Assembly: GCF_021398735.1 (NCBI RefSeq)
Contig: NZ_CP090349.1
Span: 2,176,501 to 2,240,500 of the forward strand
Reading direction: 5' to 3'
Source of the DNA: Methylobacterium oryzae
GTDB lineage: Bacteria > Pseudomonadota > Alphaproteobacteria > Rhizobiales > Beijerinckiaceae
Length of the DNA: 64,000 nucleotides
Shown here: positions 1-8,912 of the stretch, in pieces
Position numbering within the stretch: the stretch's first letter is position 1
How the letters are laid out: each line of letters starts with the position of its first letter
The notes under the pieces: generated by a model
Told to the model about the DNA's origin: nothing
Databases searched by the model: none
Seen by the model: the letters and a program-made list of their open reading frames with translations, nothing else
Program-made: the position numbers and the translations under genes

Positions 1-1383
1 CGCATGGCCTCGGATCGGCGGCATCGCCCCGGAGCAGACCAGCCGCAGCGTGAGCGTGCCCTCGCCGTCCATGGCGTCGCGAGCGTTGACCGCCATGTTC
101 ACGAGCGCGGTCTCGAACTGGCTGAGGTCAGCCCGCACGAAGCACGGCGCGTCCGGCGTCTCCGTGACCACGTGGATGCGGGCGCCGGTGACCGTGTCGA
201 GCATGTCGGCCACCGCGTGCAGCCGTGCGCCGACCTCGAAGACCTCGGGCTTGAGTGTCTGCCGCCGGGCGAAGGCAAGGAGCTGGCCGGTCAGCTTGGC
301 AGCGCGGTCGACGGTGTCCGAGACCGCGTCCATGTAGCGGGCGCGTCGTTCCTCCGGCAGATTCGGGCGGCGCAGGAAGTCGATGGACGAGCGGATGATG
401 GTCAGCAGGTTGTTGAAGTCATGCGCGACCCCGCCCGTGAGCTGTCCGACTGCCTCTAGCTTCTGCGACTGGCGCAACGCTTCCTGGGCGTCCCTAAGCT
501 CGGCCTCGGCCAGGAGCCGCGCGCTGATGTCGTGCGCCTGGTGGAAGGCCCCGATGATGGCGCCCGTCTCGTCGCGCAGGGGCGTGTAAGTGATCTCCCA
601 GCAGGGCTGCCCGAACTCGGGACGGCCGAAGACCGCCTCAACCTTGTACGCCTCGCCCGTCAACGCCCGGCTCATGTTGGCGCGCATGACGGCGGCCTGT
701 TCCGGGATGAACAGGTCCGGGAATACGTCGCCGACCTTCGTGTGGAAGCCGTTGACCCGAAAAAACTCGTCGTTGTGGGCCTTGTTGAAGGCAATCAGGC
801 GGAAGTCCTTGTTGAAGGCGCAGATCGGCGCCGCGTCCGACTGCACGATGTTGGCGTAGAGCCGCAGCGCCGCGCCGCTCGACACCACACGCTGGTTGGC
901 ATCGAGGTGGAAGCCGATCAGGTCGGCGAACATCTTGAACATGCCAATTATGGCCGGCGTGTTCAGGTTGGCCGGCTTGGGGTCGATGGCGCAGAGCGTG
1001 CCGAAGAACATGCCGTCCGGCAGCACGATCGGCATCGAGATGTAGCTCTGGAAGCCGTACAGCGCGGGCGTGGGATGCCCGCGATAGGTCGGGTCCTCGC
1101 CGACGTGGTTGATGACCACGGCCTTCCCGCCCTGCCGGATTTCGTGGCAGATGGTGGTCTCGACCTTCAGCTCGCCACCGGCCTTGAGGCCGAACGCGAT
1201 GTCGTCGCTGACGCTGCAGGCGACCCAACGGTCCTCGGTGACGCGCGCCACGGCGGCGAAGCCCATGCCGGTAGTGCGGCAGACGACGTCCAGGATCGTC
1301 GGGACGGCGGCGATGCTCTCTACGCCGAGAATGTCGGCCTGGAAGTCATGCGCGGCGGACGGGTCGAGCCCGGAGGTGCTCAT
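1..1383 (-). CDS. hybrid sensor histidine kinase, GAF-PAS-HisKA (C-terminus outside window)
   Basis: Cytoplasmic sensor kinase; 461 codons are visible and the frame is open to the window edge. Residues 15-165 form a GAF domain (start FQADILGVESIAAVPTILDV) and about 170-295 a PAS domain. The HisKA H-box GGVAHDFNN has the phosphoacceptor His321, and the ATPase N-box [14 protein letters not shown] follows. The C-terminal ATPase half and a probable receiver lie off the edge. The ATG overlaps the stop of the upstream ParD-like gene (ATGA), so the two are probably translationally coupled. The core is nearly identical to those of the kinases at 3269-5398, 11835-13751 and 14281-17121. The signal sensed is unknown. 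Confidence 0.9.
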   Translation of the reverse strand, partial: MSTSGLDPSAAHDFQADILGVESIAAVPTILDVVCRTTGMGFAAVARVTEDRWVACSVSDDIAFGLKAGGELKVETTICHEIRQGGKAVVINHVGEDPTYRGHPTPALYGFQSYISMPIVLPDGMFFGTLCAIDPKPANLNTPAIIGMFKMFADLIGFHLDANQRVVSSGAALRLYANIVQSDAAPICAFNKDFRLIAFNKAHNDEFFRVNGFHTKVGDVFPDLFIPEQAAVMRANMSRALTGEAYKVEAVFGRPEFGQPCWEITYTPLRDETGAIIGAFHQAHDISARLLAEAELRDAQEALRQSQKLEAVGQLTGGVAHDFNNLLTIIRSSIDFLRRPNLPEERRARYMDAVSDTVDRAAKLTGQLLAFARRQTLKPEVFEVGARLHAVADMLDTVTGARIHVVTETPDAPCFVRADLSQFETALVNMAVNARDAMDGEGTLTLRLVCSGAMPPIRGHA

Positions 1384-1571
1384 CGAGCGGACGACGGCTT
1401 CGCTGTCGCAACGCGGGTGCGTGGCACGACTCGGTCGCGCTCCATCAAGAGGCGCAACCCGGCGCGGACGACCTCGCTGGCGTTCGAGTAGTGCCCGGTC
1501 GCGACCTGCGCGCGGATGTAGCTCTCCAGCTCGGTCGTCAGGGAGATGTTGCGCGTCGGCGTGCTGGACAT
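1380..1571 (-). CDS. ParD-like ribbon-helix-helix protein (orphan antitoxin homologue)
   Basis: A 63-residue protein beginning MSSTPTRNISLTTELESYIR and continuing with VATGHYSNASEVVRAGLRLL, the usual pattern of ParD/CopG-type ribbon-helix-helix antitoxins. Such proteins bind operator DNA as dimers and normally neutralise a ParE toxin. No ParE gene follows; the stop overlaps the start of a hybrid histidine kinase by 4 bp. The same arrangement recurs at 5385-5591, so it may have been recruited as a transcriptional regulator of the kinase unit. That role is inference. Confidence 0.8.
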   Translation of the reverse strand: MSSTPTRNISLTTELESYIRAQVATGHYSNASEVVRAGLRLLMERDRVVPRTRVATAKPSSAR

Positions 1572-1644
1572 TGCTGGACCTACGCGCTCCCCCGCCGGGC
1601 CGTCAAGGATTGACAGCTCCGGGGTAGCGCAGCGGGTGGGCGCT

Positions 1645-1926
1645 GCCGCGCCTTACTCCGGGCTGGACGAGGCGCGCTTCAAGTGGCTACGCAGTCTGGA
1701 GGAAGCGGAGTGGAGACCCGGGATGGCGGCACGGCTCGGGTTAGGGCCGGCCGACCTGCCGGCCGTCTGGGACGCCGACTTCCTGCTCGGGTTGAGGAAC
1801 GCCGCCTGCGAGGGCACCTATGTTCTCTGCGAGATCAACGCGAGCTCGGTGTATCCCATCCTCGACGAGGCGCACGCCGCCCTGGCGGCGTCGCTGCGGT
1901 GGCTGGCCCAGACCCGCGCCCGCTGA
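1645..1926 (+). pseudogene. C-terminal remnant of a Cj0069-like ATP-grasp protein
   Basis: About 90 residues in this frame resemble the C-terminus of the Cj0069-type ATP-grasp-like family. They include DLPAVWDADFLLG and GTYVLCEINASSV, close to a conserved block I recall from that family. The N-terminal 300 or so residues are missing, and the sequence upstream (from 1546) reads as unrelated low-complexity codons. I call it a truncated gene left by rearrangement. The family assignment is from memory of the motif. Confidence 0.5.
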
Positions 1927-1954
1927 GCTGCGGCGGTGAGGCCGCCGAAGGTGG

Positions 1955-2375
1955 CCCCATAATCGGCCGCGCCTCTTGGCTTTCCGTGGGGCGTGAGTCC
2001 TCTGCGCCTGCCGTAGCGCCCGTCGGGCTGGGCCTCGAAGTAGCGCCCGAAGCCGACCCGCACGTCCATCTTCTCCTTGACGGTGACGGGCTTGAGCGGC
2101 TCCTTGTGGAAGGCGGCGCCGCGAATGGTCCAGGGCCGGAGCTTGGTCAGGATCTCGCCCGGGGTCATGGCGCCGCCGGCGGGTATGATCTTGAAGATCT
2201 CCTGCATGACCCGGTCCCAGAACTCCAGTGCGTGGAAGCGGTCGAGTTGGTTCTCGACCTCGTGGAGGCGCGCCTGAACGCGCACGGCCTGGTCCTCGGC
2301 GGCCTCCGCGCGGGACAGGAGGCAGCGTTCTCGGCCTGGAGCTTCTCGATGAGCGTGGCAAGTGCTCCCGGTCCG
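1955..2375 (-). pseudogene. frameshifted remnant of a KfrA-like coiled-coil DNA-binding protein
   Basis: Reading leftward, one frame encodes LATLIEKLQAENA. After a frameshift near 2325 another frame encodes a charged coiled coil (LLSRAEAAEDQAVRVQARL) and then FWDRVMQEIFKIIPAGGAM. The last block matches FWRRVAQEIWEILPEREAM in the intact KfrA-like protein at 46006-46746. The N-terminal helix-turn-helix part is not recognisable. This is a decayed paralogue of that plasmid/island-type gene. Confidence 0.55.
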
Positions 2376-2723
2376 TTGTCTCATGCGCTCAGCTACTGGA
2401 GCGTCCGCTTCGGAGAAGGCGCCGGAGTGGGCCGAATGACCGGGTTGGGCGCCAAGCCGAACGTCCGGTATTGCGCACGATTTCGTCCTGGCACGACGTA
2501 ATCTGGCCGAAAGCCGCCGGTCTGCTTCGGAGCAGCTCTGCGGAAAAAGCGGACGATCTCCTACCGACCCAACCCGGCCACCAGAAGCGCAGTCGGAGTT
2601 ACTCCAAAGCAGCCATTCGTCAGCCGTCCGGCAACCTCGGCCCGGAGTGAGAAACAGTAGTTGCCCCCCCACCTAGAAACCGACGTTCAGCGCCACTTTT
2701 GCAATGACCGTTGGTAACCCAGA
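2376..2723. other. gap without a recognisable gene
   Basis: About 350 bases between the KfrA-like remnant and the GAF gene. Short open frames exist on both strands, but none has a recognisable family, ribosome site or coding style. It is probably decayed sequence from the same rearrangement. Confidence 0.4.
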
Positions 2724-3272
2724 TCACGCGGCGACTAGGCGTGCGATCTCTGCCTTGGCCGCAGCTAGCTCGCGGCGCAGTTCGAGTTGCGCCATCACCT
2801 GGGCGGCAAGCGCATGGAGGCCCTCGGCCTGCTCCTGGGGCAGCCCGTTTGGGCGCGGGAAGGTATCGAGCACGCACAGCGTACCCAGCGTCAGGCCCTC
2901 CGGCGTGCGCAGTGGTGCCCCTGCGTAGAACCGGAGGTGCGGTCTGCCTGTCACAAGGCCGTTGTTGCGCGTGCGCGGGTCGGCTGTCAGGTCGGGAATG
3001 ACCAACAGATCAGCCTGGTGCAAGGCATGCGCGCACACCGATTGGCTTAGCGGCGTCTGGCCTGGGCCAAACCCCGAGCGCGCCTTGAACCACTGGTGGT
3101 CCTCGGCCACGAAGCTGATCAGCGCAGCGGGGGCGGCGCAAATCTGGCGTGCCAACAGCACGATCCCGTCGAACGTCCGTTCCGGGGCTGTACCGAGGAT
3201 TCCGTAAGCATCGAGGGCCGCCAGGCGGTCGGCGTCGGACACTGGGTGGGGCGGAACAAAGCGGTCAATCAT
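2724..3272 (-). CDS. GAF domain protein
   Basis: A 182-residue soluble protein made of a single GAF domain. It starts MIDRFVPPHPVSDADRLAAL, has the segment TFDGIVLLARQICAAPAAL, and ends in a short helical tail (QLELRRELAAAKAEIARL). GAF modules of this type bind small ligands or cofactors and often sit beside histidine kinases. I chose the ATG at 3272 because it overlaps the stop of the hybrid kinase (ATGA) and the GAF homology begins right after it; the frame is open further upstream only as an overlap with the kinase gene. It is probably a sensory accessory of that kinase. Confidence 0.85.
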   Translation of the reverse strand: MIDRFVPPHPVSDADRLAALDAYGILGTAPERTFDGIVLLARQICAAPAALISFVAEDHQWFKARSGFGPGQTPLSQSVCAHALHQADLLVIPDLTADPRTRNNGLVTGRPHLRFYAGAPLRTPEGLTLGTLCVLDTFPRPNGLPQEQAEGLHALAAQVMAQLELRRELAAAKAEIARLVAA

Positions 3273-5398
3273 CGAGCATGGAGACGCACACAAGCAGCTG
3301 AAGGTTTCACGACGACCCGTTGCAAAATGCGGGCGAGCTGTTCGGCCGAGTAGGGCTTGTGCAGCAGCTCGAACCCATGGTCGTCCCTGCGGGCGAGCAC
3401 GTGGCTGTAGCCGGATGCCAGCACCACCGGCAGGCCGGGAAGCCGTTCCCGCAGGATTTCCGCCAGGGCGACGCCGCCCATGCCGGGCATCACCACGTCG
3501 GAGAACACCACGTCGAATCCGCCGCCGTCCACACCGAGGCGATCGAGCGCCTCCTCGGCGTTGGCGGCCCACTCGGTGACGTAACCAAGGTCCTGTAGGA
3601 TCTGGGTGCAGAACCGGCCGACCTCGATGTTGTCCTCCACCACCAGCACGCGCTGCCCTGCGCCTACGGGGGACCCGAGCACATCGGCATCGCCACTCGC
3701 CGTGCTGGCCGGTGCCATCGTCTCCTCGGGCAGGTAGAGCGTGAAGGTCGTGCCCTCCCCGAGGACGCTGCTCACGTTCACGTCGCCGCCGGACTGTTTG
3801 GCGAACCCGAACACCTGGGACAGGCCGAGGCCGGTGCCCTTGCCAACCTCCTTGGTCGTGAAGAATGGCTCGAAGATGCGGGCGAGCTGTTCGGGCGCGA
3901 TACCGCTGCCGGTATCGGTGACCGACAGCACCACAAAGGCGGCCGGGGACGCCGCATGCCCACGGATCTGTGGCATCTCCTTCCCGCAGGCGAGGCGCAG
4001 GGCCAGGCGGCCCTCACCGTCCATCGCGTCACGGGCGTTGACCGCCATGTTGACCAGCGCGGTCTCGAACTGGCTCAAATCGGCACGCGCGAAGCAGGGT
4101 TCGTCAGGCACGTCCACAGTCACATGCACCCGCGCGCCGGTCACGGTGTCGAGCATGTCCGCGATCCCGCGCAGCTTGCTGCCGACATCGAAGATCTCGG
4201 GCTTGAGCGACTGGCGGCGTGCAAAGGCGAGGAGCTGGCCGGTGAGCTTGGCGGCCCGGTCAACGGTTTCGGAGACGGCGTCGAGGTAGCGCACCTTGCG
4301 CGCCTCCGGCAGCTCAGGACGGCGCAGGAAGTCTACCGACGAGCGGATGATCGTCAGCAGGTTGTTGAAGTCGTGCGCGACGCCGCCGGTCAGTTGGCCG
4401 ATCGCCTCCATCTTCTGAGACTGGCGCAGCCTGTCCTCGGTCTCTGACAGCACTGCCGACCGCTCGGCTACCCGTTGTTCGAGTGTCTCGTTGAGTTCGT
4501 GCAACGCGACCGTCGCGCGGTTCTGGACGGTGACATCGTAGCCGCCGACGAAGATCCCGGTGACCACGCCGTCGCCGTTGCGAATCGGGTGATACAGGAG
4601 ATCGATGAAGCGGTCTTCGTCCTCACCGCCGAGGCGGATCGGGATAGCGCTGGCTAAGAACGGCTCGCCGGTCTTGTAGACCCCATCGAGCAACTCGAAG
4701 AAGCCTTGTCCTACGAGGTCAGGAAACACCTCGCGTACACTATGACCCAGGAAGCTGCGCTGACCCGCTATCGTCACGTAAGCGTCGTTGACGTATTCGT
4801 AAACGTGTGTGGGACCGGTCAGAACCGCGACGAAGCCGGGCATCTGTCGCAATAAGTCGCGATGGCGCCGGTCGCTGGCGCGGAGACTGTCCTCTAGCGC
4901 TTTACGCTTGGTGGTCTCGTTCAGGATCGACATGACCCCGCCGATGCCGCCGGGGGCAGTGTCATCATCGATGGGACTGAACCCGTAGGTCCAGTACGCA
5001 TCTTCAAGACGGCCTCGCCGCATGATCGGGACGTGCCGGTCCTCGTACCACGTGTGCCCGCCACCGTTGCGGACCTTGGCGACCTCGGAGGCGATCACCG
5101 GCCAGATCTCGCCCCAGCTTTCCGAAGCCGGGCGGCCGAGCGCGGAAGAATGGCGTTCCGGTCCCGCCGAAGGCACGAAGGCGTCGTTGTAGAAGAACGT
5201 CGCGTCGGGCCCCCAGAAGATGTGCATGGGGTGATGGCTGTTGAGGAGCAGGCGCACCGCCGTGCGCAGGCCGGAGGGCCAACCCTCGGGCTCGCCGAGC
5301 GGCGTCGTGGTCCAATCGTAGGCGCGCATCAGCGTCGCCATCTCGCCCGCCCCGGCAAGGAAGTCGCGGCGACCTGACATCGGATCAGGCTCGGTCAT
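3269..5398 (-). CDS. hybrid sensor histidine kinase, PAS-PAS-HisKA-HATPase-REC
   Basis: A 709-residue cytoplasmic kinase with no membrane segment. Two PAS-like domains (about 25-165 and 172-290) and a coiled coil precede HisKA with GGVAHDFNN (His342). The ATPase has the N-box around Asn454, DTGSGI near 495 and [20 protein letters not shown]. The C-terminal receiver (583-700) has the acidic pocket VVEDN and phosphoacceptor Asp634 in VFSDVVMPGM. The gene overlaps a ParD-like gene upstream (14 bp) and a GAF gene downstream (4 bp), forming a three-gene unit. Because it has its own receiver, phosphate probably moves on to a phosphotransferase or a separate regulator; the target is not visible here. 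Confidence 0.93.
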   Translation of the reverse strand: MTEPDPMSGRRDFLAGAGEMATLMRAYDWTTTPLGEPEGWPSGLRTAVRLLLNSHHPMHIFWGPDATFFYNDAFVPSAGPERHSSALGRPASESWGEIWPVIASEVAKVRNGGGHTWYEDRHVPIMRRGRLEDAYWTYGFSPIDDDTAPGGIGGVMSILNETTKRKALEDSLRASDRRHRDLLRQMPGFVAVLTGPTHVYEYVNDAYVTIAGQRSFLGHSVREVFPDLVGQGFFELLDGVYKTGEPFLASAIPIRLGGEDEDRFIDLLYHPIRNGDGVVTGIFVGGYDVTVQNRATVALHELNETLEQRVAERSAVLSETEDRLRQSQKMEAIGQLTGGVAHDFNNLLTIIRSSVDFLRRPELPEARKVRYLDAVSETVDRAAKLTGQLLAFARRQSLKPEIFDVGSKLRGIADMLDTVTGARVHVTVDVPDEPCFARADLSQFETALVNMAVNARDAMDGEGRLALRLACGKEMPQIRGHAASPAAFVVLSVTDTGSGIAPEQLARIFEPFFTTKEVGKGTGLGLSQVFGFAKQSGGDVNVSSVLGEGTTFTLYLPEETMAPASTASGDADVLGSPVGAGQRVLVVEDNIEVGRFCTQILQDLGYVTEWAANAEEALDRLGVDGGGFDVVFSDVVMPGMGGVALAEILRERLPGLPVVLASGYSHVLARRDDHGFELLHKPYSAEQLARILQRVVVKPSAACVRLHAR

Positions 5399-5591
5399 GA
5401 GGGGGAGAGGTCCGCTGCGCTATCGCTTGCTGCGCGCTCGGGGCCTTACCCATCTCGGCGCGCTCGAACTCGCGCAGGGCGGCCCGCACGACCTCACTGA
5501 TGCTCGTGTAGCGTCCGGTGGCGACGCATCCTTGCAGGAACGTTCGTAGTTCCGGGGGCACGGAGATGGTGATGGTTTCGCGCACGGCCAT
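5385..5591 (-). CDS. ParD-like ribbon-helix-helix protein (second orphan antitoxin homologue)
   Basis: A 68-residue protein starting MAVRETITISVPPELRTFLQ, then GCVATGRYTSISEVVRAALREFE, a ParD-type ribbon-helix-helix. An in-frame ATG 24 bases upstream exists (5615), but the conserved beta strand begins right after the ATG at 5591. The C-terminal tail runs 14 bp into the downstream hybrid kinase gene. No ParE-like toxin is present, mirroring the pair at 1380-1571. It may regulate the kinase operon; this is inference. Confidence 0.8.
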   Translation of the reverse strand: MAVRETITISVPPELRTFLQGCVATGRYTSISEVVRAALREFERAEMGKAPSAQQAIAQRTSPPHDRA

Positions 5592-5968
5592 GCTTGATCG
5601 GTAACGCGTCCACACACTGTCTTACAAGTGACACATGCGTGATCCGGCTGCGGTCCTCATACCGCCCACTTCCCCGCAGGAACGGACGTTGCGACGCGCC
5701 GACACGAGCGTCCGAGTTGGGTCGGGTGCGGGCACGGATACGTTGTCCGCTCCTTTGGATCGCCCCCGGCTGTCGACGGGTCATCGGTAACGCTCGGGTG
5801 GTCACGTTACCCGTCGGTCCTTACCCTCGGGGGGCGCTCGTCCGATAGCGGGATCACCAAGGGAAAGCGGTGTGTTGTTCTTGGGACGCCACGCATCGAT
5901 GACGTAGCCTCGGCCGGGGTGTATGCGCCTATCGCCATAGCTTCGTCTGCGAGAATGGGAGCCCCCGC
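5592..5968. other. divergent intergenic region
   Basis: About 380 bases between the minus-strand ParD-like/kinase unit and the plus-strand PAS kinase. Promoters for both directions should lie here, but I see no convincing -35/-10 pair, operator or RNA gene. Confidence 0.5.
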
Positions 5969-7093
5969 GTGGAGCGAGCCGCGAACCTTACCACGGACGA
6001 CTTCCGTGCCCTCGCCGACGCGCTGCCCCAGATGGCCTGGGTCGCCGAGCCGAACGGCGACATCATCTGGTACAACCAGAGATGGTACGACTACACCGGC
6101 ACCACCATCGAGCAGATGTTTGGCTGGGGCTGGCGTGACGTCCACCACCCCGATCACGTCGAGCGCGTCGTGGAGCGTATCAGCGAGGCGTTCCGGACCG
6201 GCGAGCCGTGGAAGGACACCTTCCCGCTCCGGGGCGCCGACGGCGAGTACCGCTGGTTCCTGTCGCTGGCACAACCCCATCGCGGGCCGGACGGGGCCAT
6301 CCTGCGCTGGTTCGGGACCAACACCGATATCACCGAGCGCAAGGGCCTGGAGCGCCGGCTCGCCCGCCACGCCATCGACCTGCGCCGATCCAACGAGGAA
6401 CTGGAGCAGTTCGCCTACGTCGCCTCGCACGACCTCAAGGCGCCGCTGCGCGGCATCGAGAACCTCGTCGGCTGGATCGAGGAGGACCTGGAGGGTTCGC
6501 TGACCGGCGACGTCCAGACCAACATGGAGTTGCTCAAGAGCCGGGTGCGGCGGCTCGACAGCCTGCTCGACGACCTCCTGGCCTATTCCAGGGCGGGACG
6601 GGCCGACACGGCGATGGACACGGTCGACACGAAGGCGCTCGTCGAGGAACTCGGCGTCCTGGTCAGCCCTCCCGAAGGCTTCGCGATCACGGCGGACGAT
6701 TCCCTGCCGACGTTGCGGGCGGCCCGGGCCCCGCTGACCCAGGCCTTGCAGAACCTGATCGGCAACGCCATCAAGCATCACGACCGGCCGGCCGAGGGGC
6801 ACATCCGGGTCGAGGCCAAGCCTGCGGGGGACGCGGTCGAGTTCGTCGTGACCGACGACGGGCCGGGCATCCCCGAGCAGTTCCGCGAGCGTGTCTTCGG
6901 CATGTTCCAGACGCTCAAGCCCCGCGACGAGGTCGAGGGCAGCGGCATGGGGCTGGCCATCGTGCGCAAGTTGGTCGACCGCCAGGGCGGCAAGGTCTGG
7001 CTCTCCGACGGGCCCGACGGGCGCGGCTTGGCGGTGCATTTCACGTGGCCGCGCGACGGCCGGAAGGGACAGGCAGATGGGCTCGACGGTTAA
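5969..7093 (+). CDS. PAS-HisKA-HATPase sensor histidine kinase
   Basis: A 374-residue cytoplasmic kinase. The PAS domain (10-125) carries the PAS/PAC signature DGEYRWFLSLAQPHRGPDG and ends TDITERK. HisKA follows with AYVASHDLKAPLRGIENL, phosphoacceptor His154, the form seen in phytochrome-like kinases. The ATPase has the N-box NLIGNAIKHHD (Asn266), DDGPGIP and GSGMGLAIVRKL. It starts at a GTG preceded by GGGAG. The next gene, a single-domain response regulator, overlaps its end by 17 bp, so this is a kinase/regulator pair resembling phytochrome-Rcp1 systems but with PAS as sensor. Confidence 0.9.
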   Translation: MERAANLTTDDFRALADALPQMAWVAEPNGDIIWYNQRWYDYTGTTIEQMFGWGWRDVHHPDHVERVVERISEAFRTGEPWKDTFPLRGADGEYRWFLSLAQPHRGPDGAILRWFGTNTDITERKGLERRLARHAIDLRRSNEELEQFAYVASHDLKAPLRGIENLVGWIEEDLEGSLTGDVQTNMELLKSRVRRLDSLLDDLLAYSRAGRADTAMDTVDTKALVEELGVLVSPPEGFAITADDSLPTLRAARAPLTQALQNLIGNAIKHHDRPAEGHIRVEAKPAGDAVEFVVTDDGPGIPEQFRERVFGMFQTLKPRDEVEGSGMGLAIVRKLVDRQGGKVWLSDGPDGRGLAVHFTWPRDGRKGQADGLDG

Positions 7094-7502
7094 CATCCTG
7101 CTGGTCGACGACGACGAGGTCGACGTTCAGGGGCTCAAGCGCGCCTTCAAGAAGAGCAAGATCGGCAACCCGATCACGGTCGCCCGCGACGGCGTCGAAG
7201 CCCTGGAGATCCTGCGCGGCGAGAACGGGCATGCCAAGCTGCCGAGGCCGCACCTGATCCTGCTCGACCTGAACATGCCGCGCATGAACGGCATCGAGTT
7301 CCTGGAGGCGATCCGCGCCGACCACGACCTGCGTTCGGCGGTGGTGTTCATGATCACCACGTCGAAGGCCGACGAGGACCGGATGCGGGCCTACGGCCAC
7401 AACGTCGCCGGCTACATCGTCAAGCGCGACCCGGCCAACACCTTCATGGAAGCGGTGGCGCTCCTGGAGCACTACTGGAAGGTGGTCGAGTTTCCTGCAT
7501 AG
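7077..7502 (+). CDS. Rcp1-like single-domain response regulator
   Basis: A 141-residue receiver with no output domain. It has the acidic pocket LLVDDDEVD (10-16), phosphoacceptor Asp64 in LILLDLNMPRMNG, the conserved Thr in MITTSKADEDR, and Lys in YIVKRDP. The overlap with the upstream kinase indicates that this kinase phosphorylates it. Receivers of this class act by protein contact or as phosphate shuttles. The downstream REC-kinase begins 8 bp later and is a plausible partner. Confidence 0.92.
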   Translation: MGSTVNILLVDDDEVDVQGLKRAFKKSKIGNPITVARDGVEALEILRGENGHAKLPRPHLILLDLNMPRMNGIEFLEAIRADHDLRSAVVFMITTSKADEDRMRAYGHNVAGYIVKRDPANTFMEAVALLEHYWKVVEFPA

Positions 7503-7510
7503 TCCCCATC

Positions 7511-8677
7511 GTGACGAACCCGACCCGCATCCTGCTGATCGACGACGACGCGGTCGACCGCGCGGCCGTGCGGCGGGCGCTCGCCAAGTCCGGCCTCGCC
7601 CACACCCTGACGGAGGCGGCCGGAGGCGAGGATGGCGAGCGCCTCGCCTCCGAGGAAACGTTCGACTGCATCCTGCTCGACTATCGCCTGCCGGGCATCG
7701 ACACGTTCGCGCTCCTGAAGACCCTGCTGGCGGCCGAGGGCGAGGCGCGGGCGGTGCTGATGCTGACCGGCGAGGCCGACCCGGACCTGGCGACGCGGCT
7801 GATGCGGACCGGCGCGCTGGACTACATCGACAAGGCCGAGGTCACGCCTTCCGGCCTGGCGCGGGCGATCCGCTTCGCCGAGGCACGGCGCGCCTTCCAG
7901 GCGGAACTCGCCGAAGCCCGCCGCGAGGCGGAGGCGAAGTCGCTCGAACTCGACACGCTGAACCGGCAGAAATCGCTGCTGTTCTCGATCATCGCCCACG
8001 ACCTGCGCAACCCGTTCCAGGCGCTGCTCGGCCTGTCGGAAGTGCTCGGGAAGGCCGTCGCGGCGCGCGACCCCGCCTCCATCGAGCGCCGAGCCAAGGG
8101 AATCCACGAGGCGGCGACACAGGCCTACGCCCTGCTTGAGAGCCTGTTCTCCTGGGCGAGCCTGCAGATGGACACGCTGGCCGTCACCCTCACCGACGTC
8201 GACCTCGGCACCCTGGCAGGAGACGTCCTGAAGGGAGCCGCCGAGGCCGCCTCGGACAAGGGCCTGAGCTTGGAAGCGTCCTGCGACCGCACGGTGGTGC
8301 GTGCGCAGCGGGACATGCTCGCCACGGTGTTGCGCAACCTCGTCAGCAACGCGATCAAGTTCACGCTGCCCGGCGGCACCATCGCGGTCGCCGCCCGGCG
8401 TGAGGGCGACGCGGTCGAGATCTCCGTCACGGATACCGGCGTCGGCATGCCGCCTGGCAGGGTGGACGACCTGTTCAGGCTGGACCGGCGGACGACGACG
8501 AACGGGACGGCGGGCGAGCGCGGGAGCGGCCTGGGCCTGCTGCTGTGCAGGGACCTCGTCGAGCGCCAGGGCGGCGTGCTCGAAGTCAGGAGCGCCGTCG
8601 ACCGGGGGACGACCTTCCTGTTCCGGCTGCCCGTGTCCGGCACCGTGCATGCCGCATCGACCGCTACGGGATCCTGA
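7511..8677 (+). CDS. REC-HisKA-HATPase histidine kinase
   Basis: A 388-residue protein with an N-terminal receiver (5-122; ILLIDDD, phosphoacceptor Asp57 in ILLDYRLPG). A helical linker leads to HisKA, SLLFSIIAHDLRNPFQALLG with His163, and to an ATPase (NLVSNAIKF, DTGVGMP, GSGLGLLLCRDLVE). Having the receiver before the kinase suggests its activity is set by upstream phosphorylation, probably by the kinase at 5969-7093. It starts at a GTG with no obvious ribosome site, consistent with translation from the preceding gene. The output of this three-gene relay is not visible. Confidence 0.9.
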   Translation: MTNPTRILLIDDDAVDRAAVRRALAKSGLAHTLTEAAGGEDGERLASEETFDCILLDYRLPGIDTFALLKTLLAAEGEARAVLMLTGEADPDLATRLMRTGALDYIDKAEVTPSGLARAIRFAEARRAFQAELAEARREAEAKSLELDTLNRQKSLLFSIIAHDLRNPFQALLGLSEVLGKAVAARDPASIERRAKGIHEAATQAYALLESLFSWASLQMDTLAVTLTDVDLGTLAGDVLKGAAEAASDKGLSLEASCDRTVVRAQRDMLATVLRNLVSNAIKFTLPGGTIAVAARREGDAVEISVTDTGVGMPPGRVDDLFRLDRRTTTNGTAGERGSGLGLLLCRDLVERQGGVLEVRSAVDRGTTFLFRLPVSGTVHAASTATGS

Positions 8678-8912
8678 CGGTCCGTTCAGGCATCGCTTCA
8701 GGTTAGGCTTCATGGCTTCGCCGCCGGTCGCAGGCATGCGAGCGGCGGCGCGGAGCCTGCTTGCAGTCGAAGGTGCGCTCGACCCGCCGCTGCAGGGGTG
8801 TCCCGTCGCCGGGGATGTGTTCGGCGCCATCCCAAGCAAGGTGTAGCAGCGGCCGGTGAGCCCTAGGAAATCGAGTTTCTCGAATGTCGTCTCACGACGG
8901 TCTCGGCACACC
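8678..8912. other. gap, probably decayed kinase sequence
   Basis: Short stretch before the receiver-tail remnant. I cannot trace a consistent reading frame for the missing receiver or kinase domains here. Confidence 0.4.

Noticed and set aside
1380..5591. Complete ParDE toxin-antitoxin systems
   Set aside because: Only the ParD-like halves are present; the genes after them are histidine kinases.
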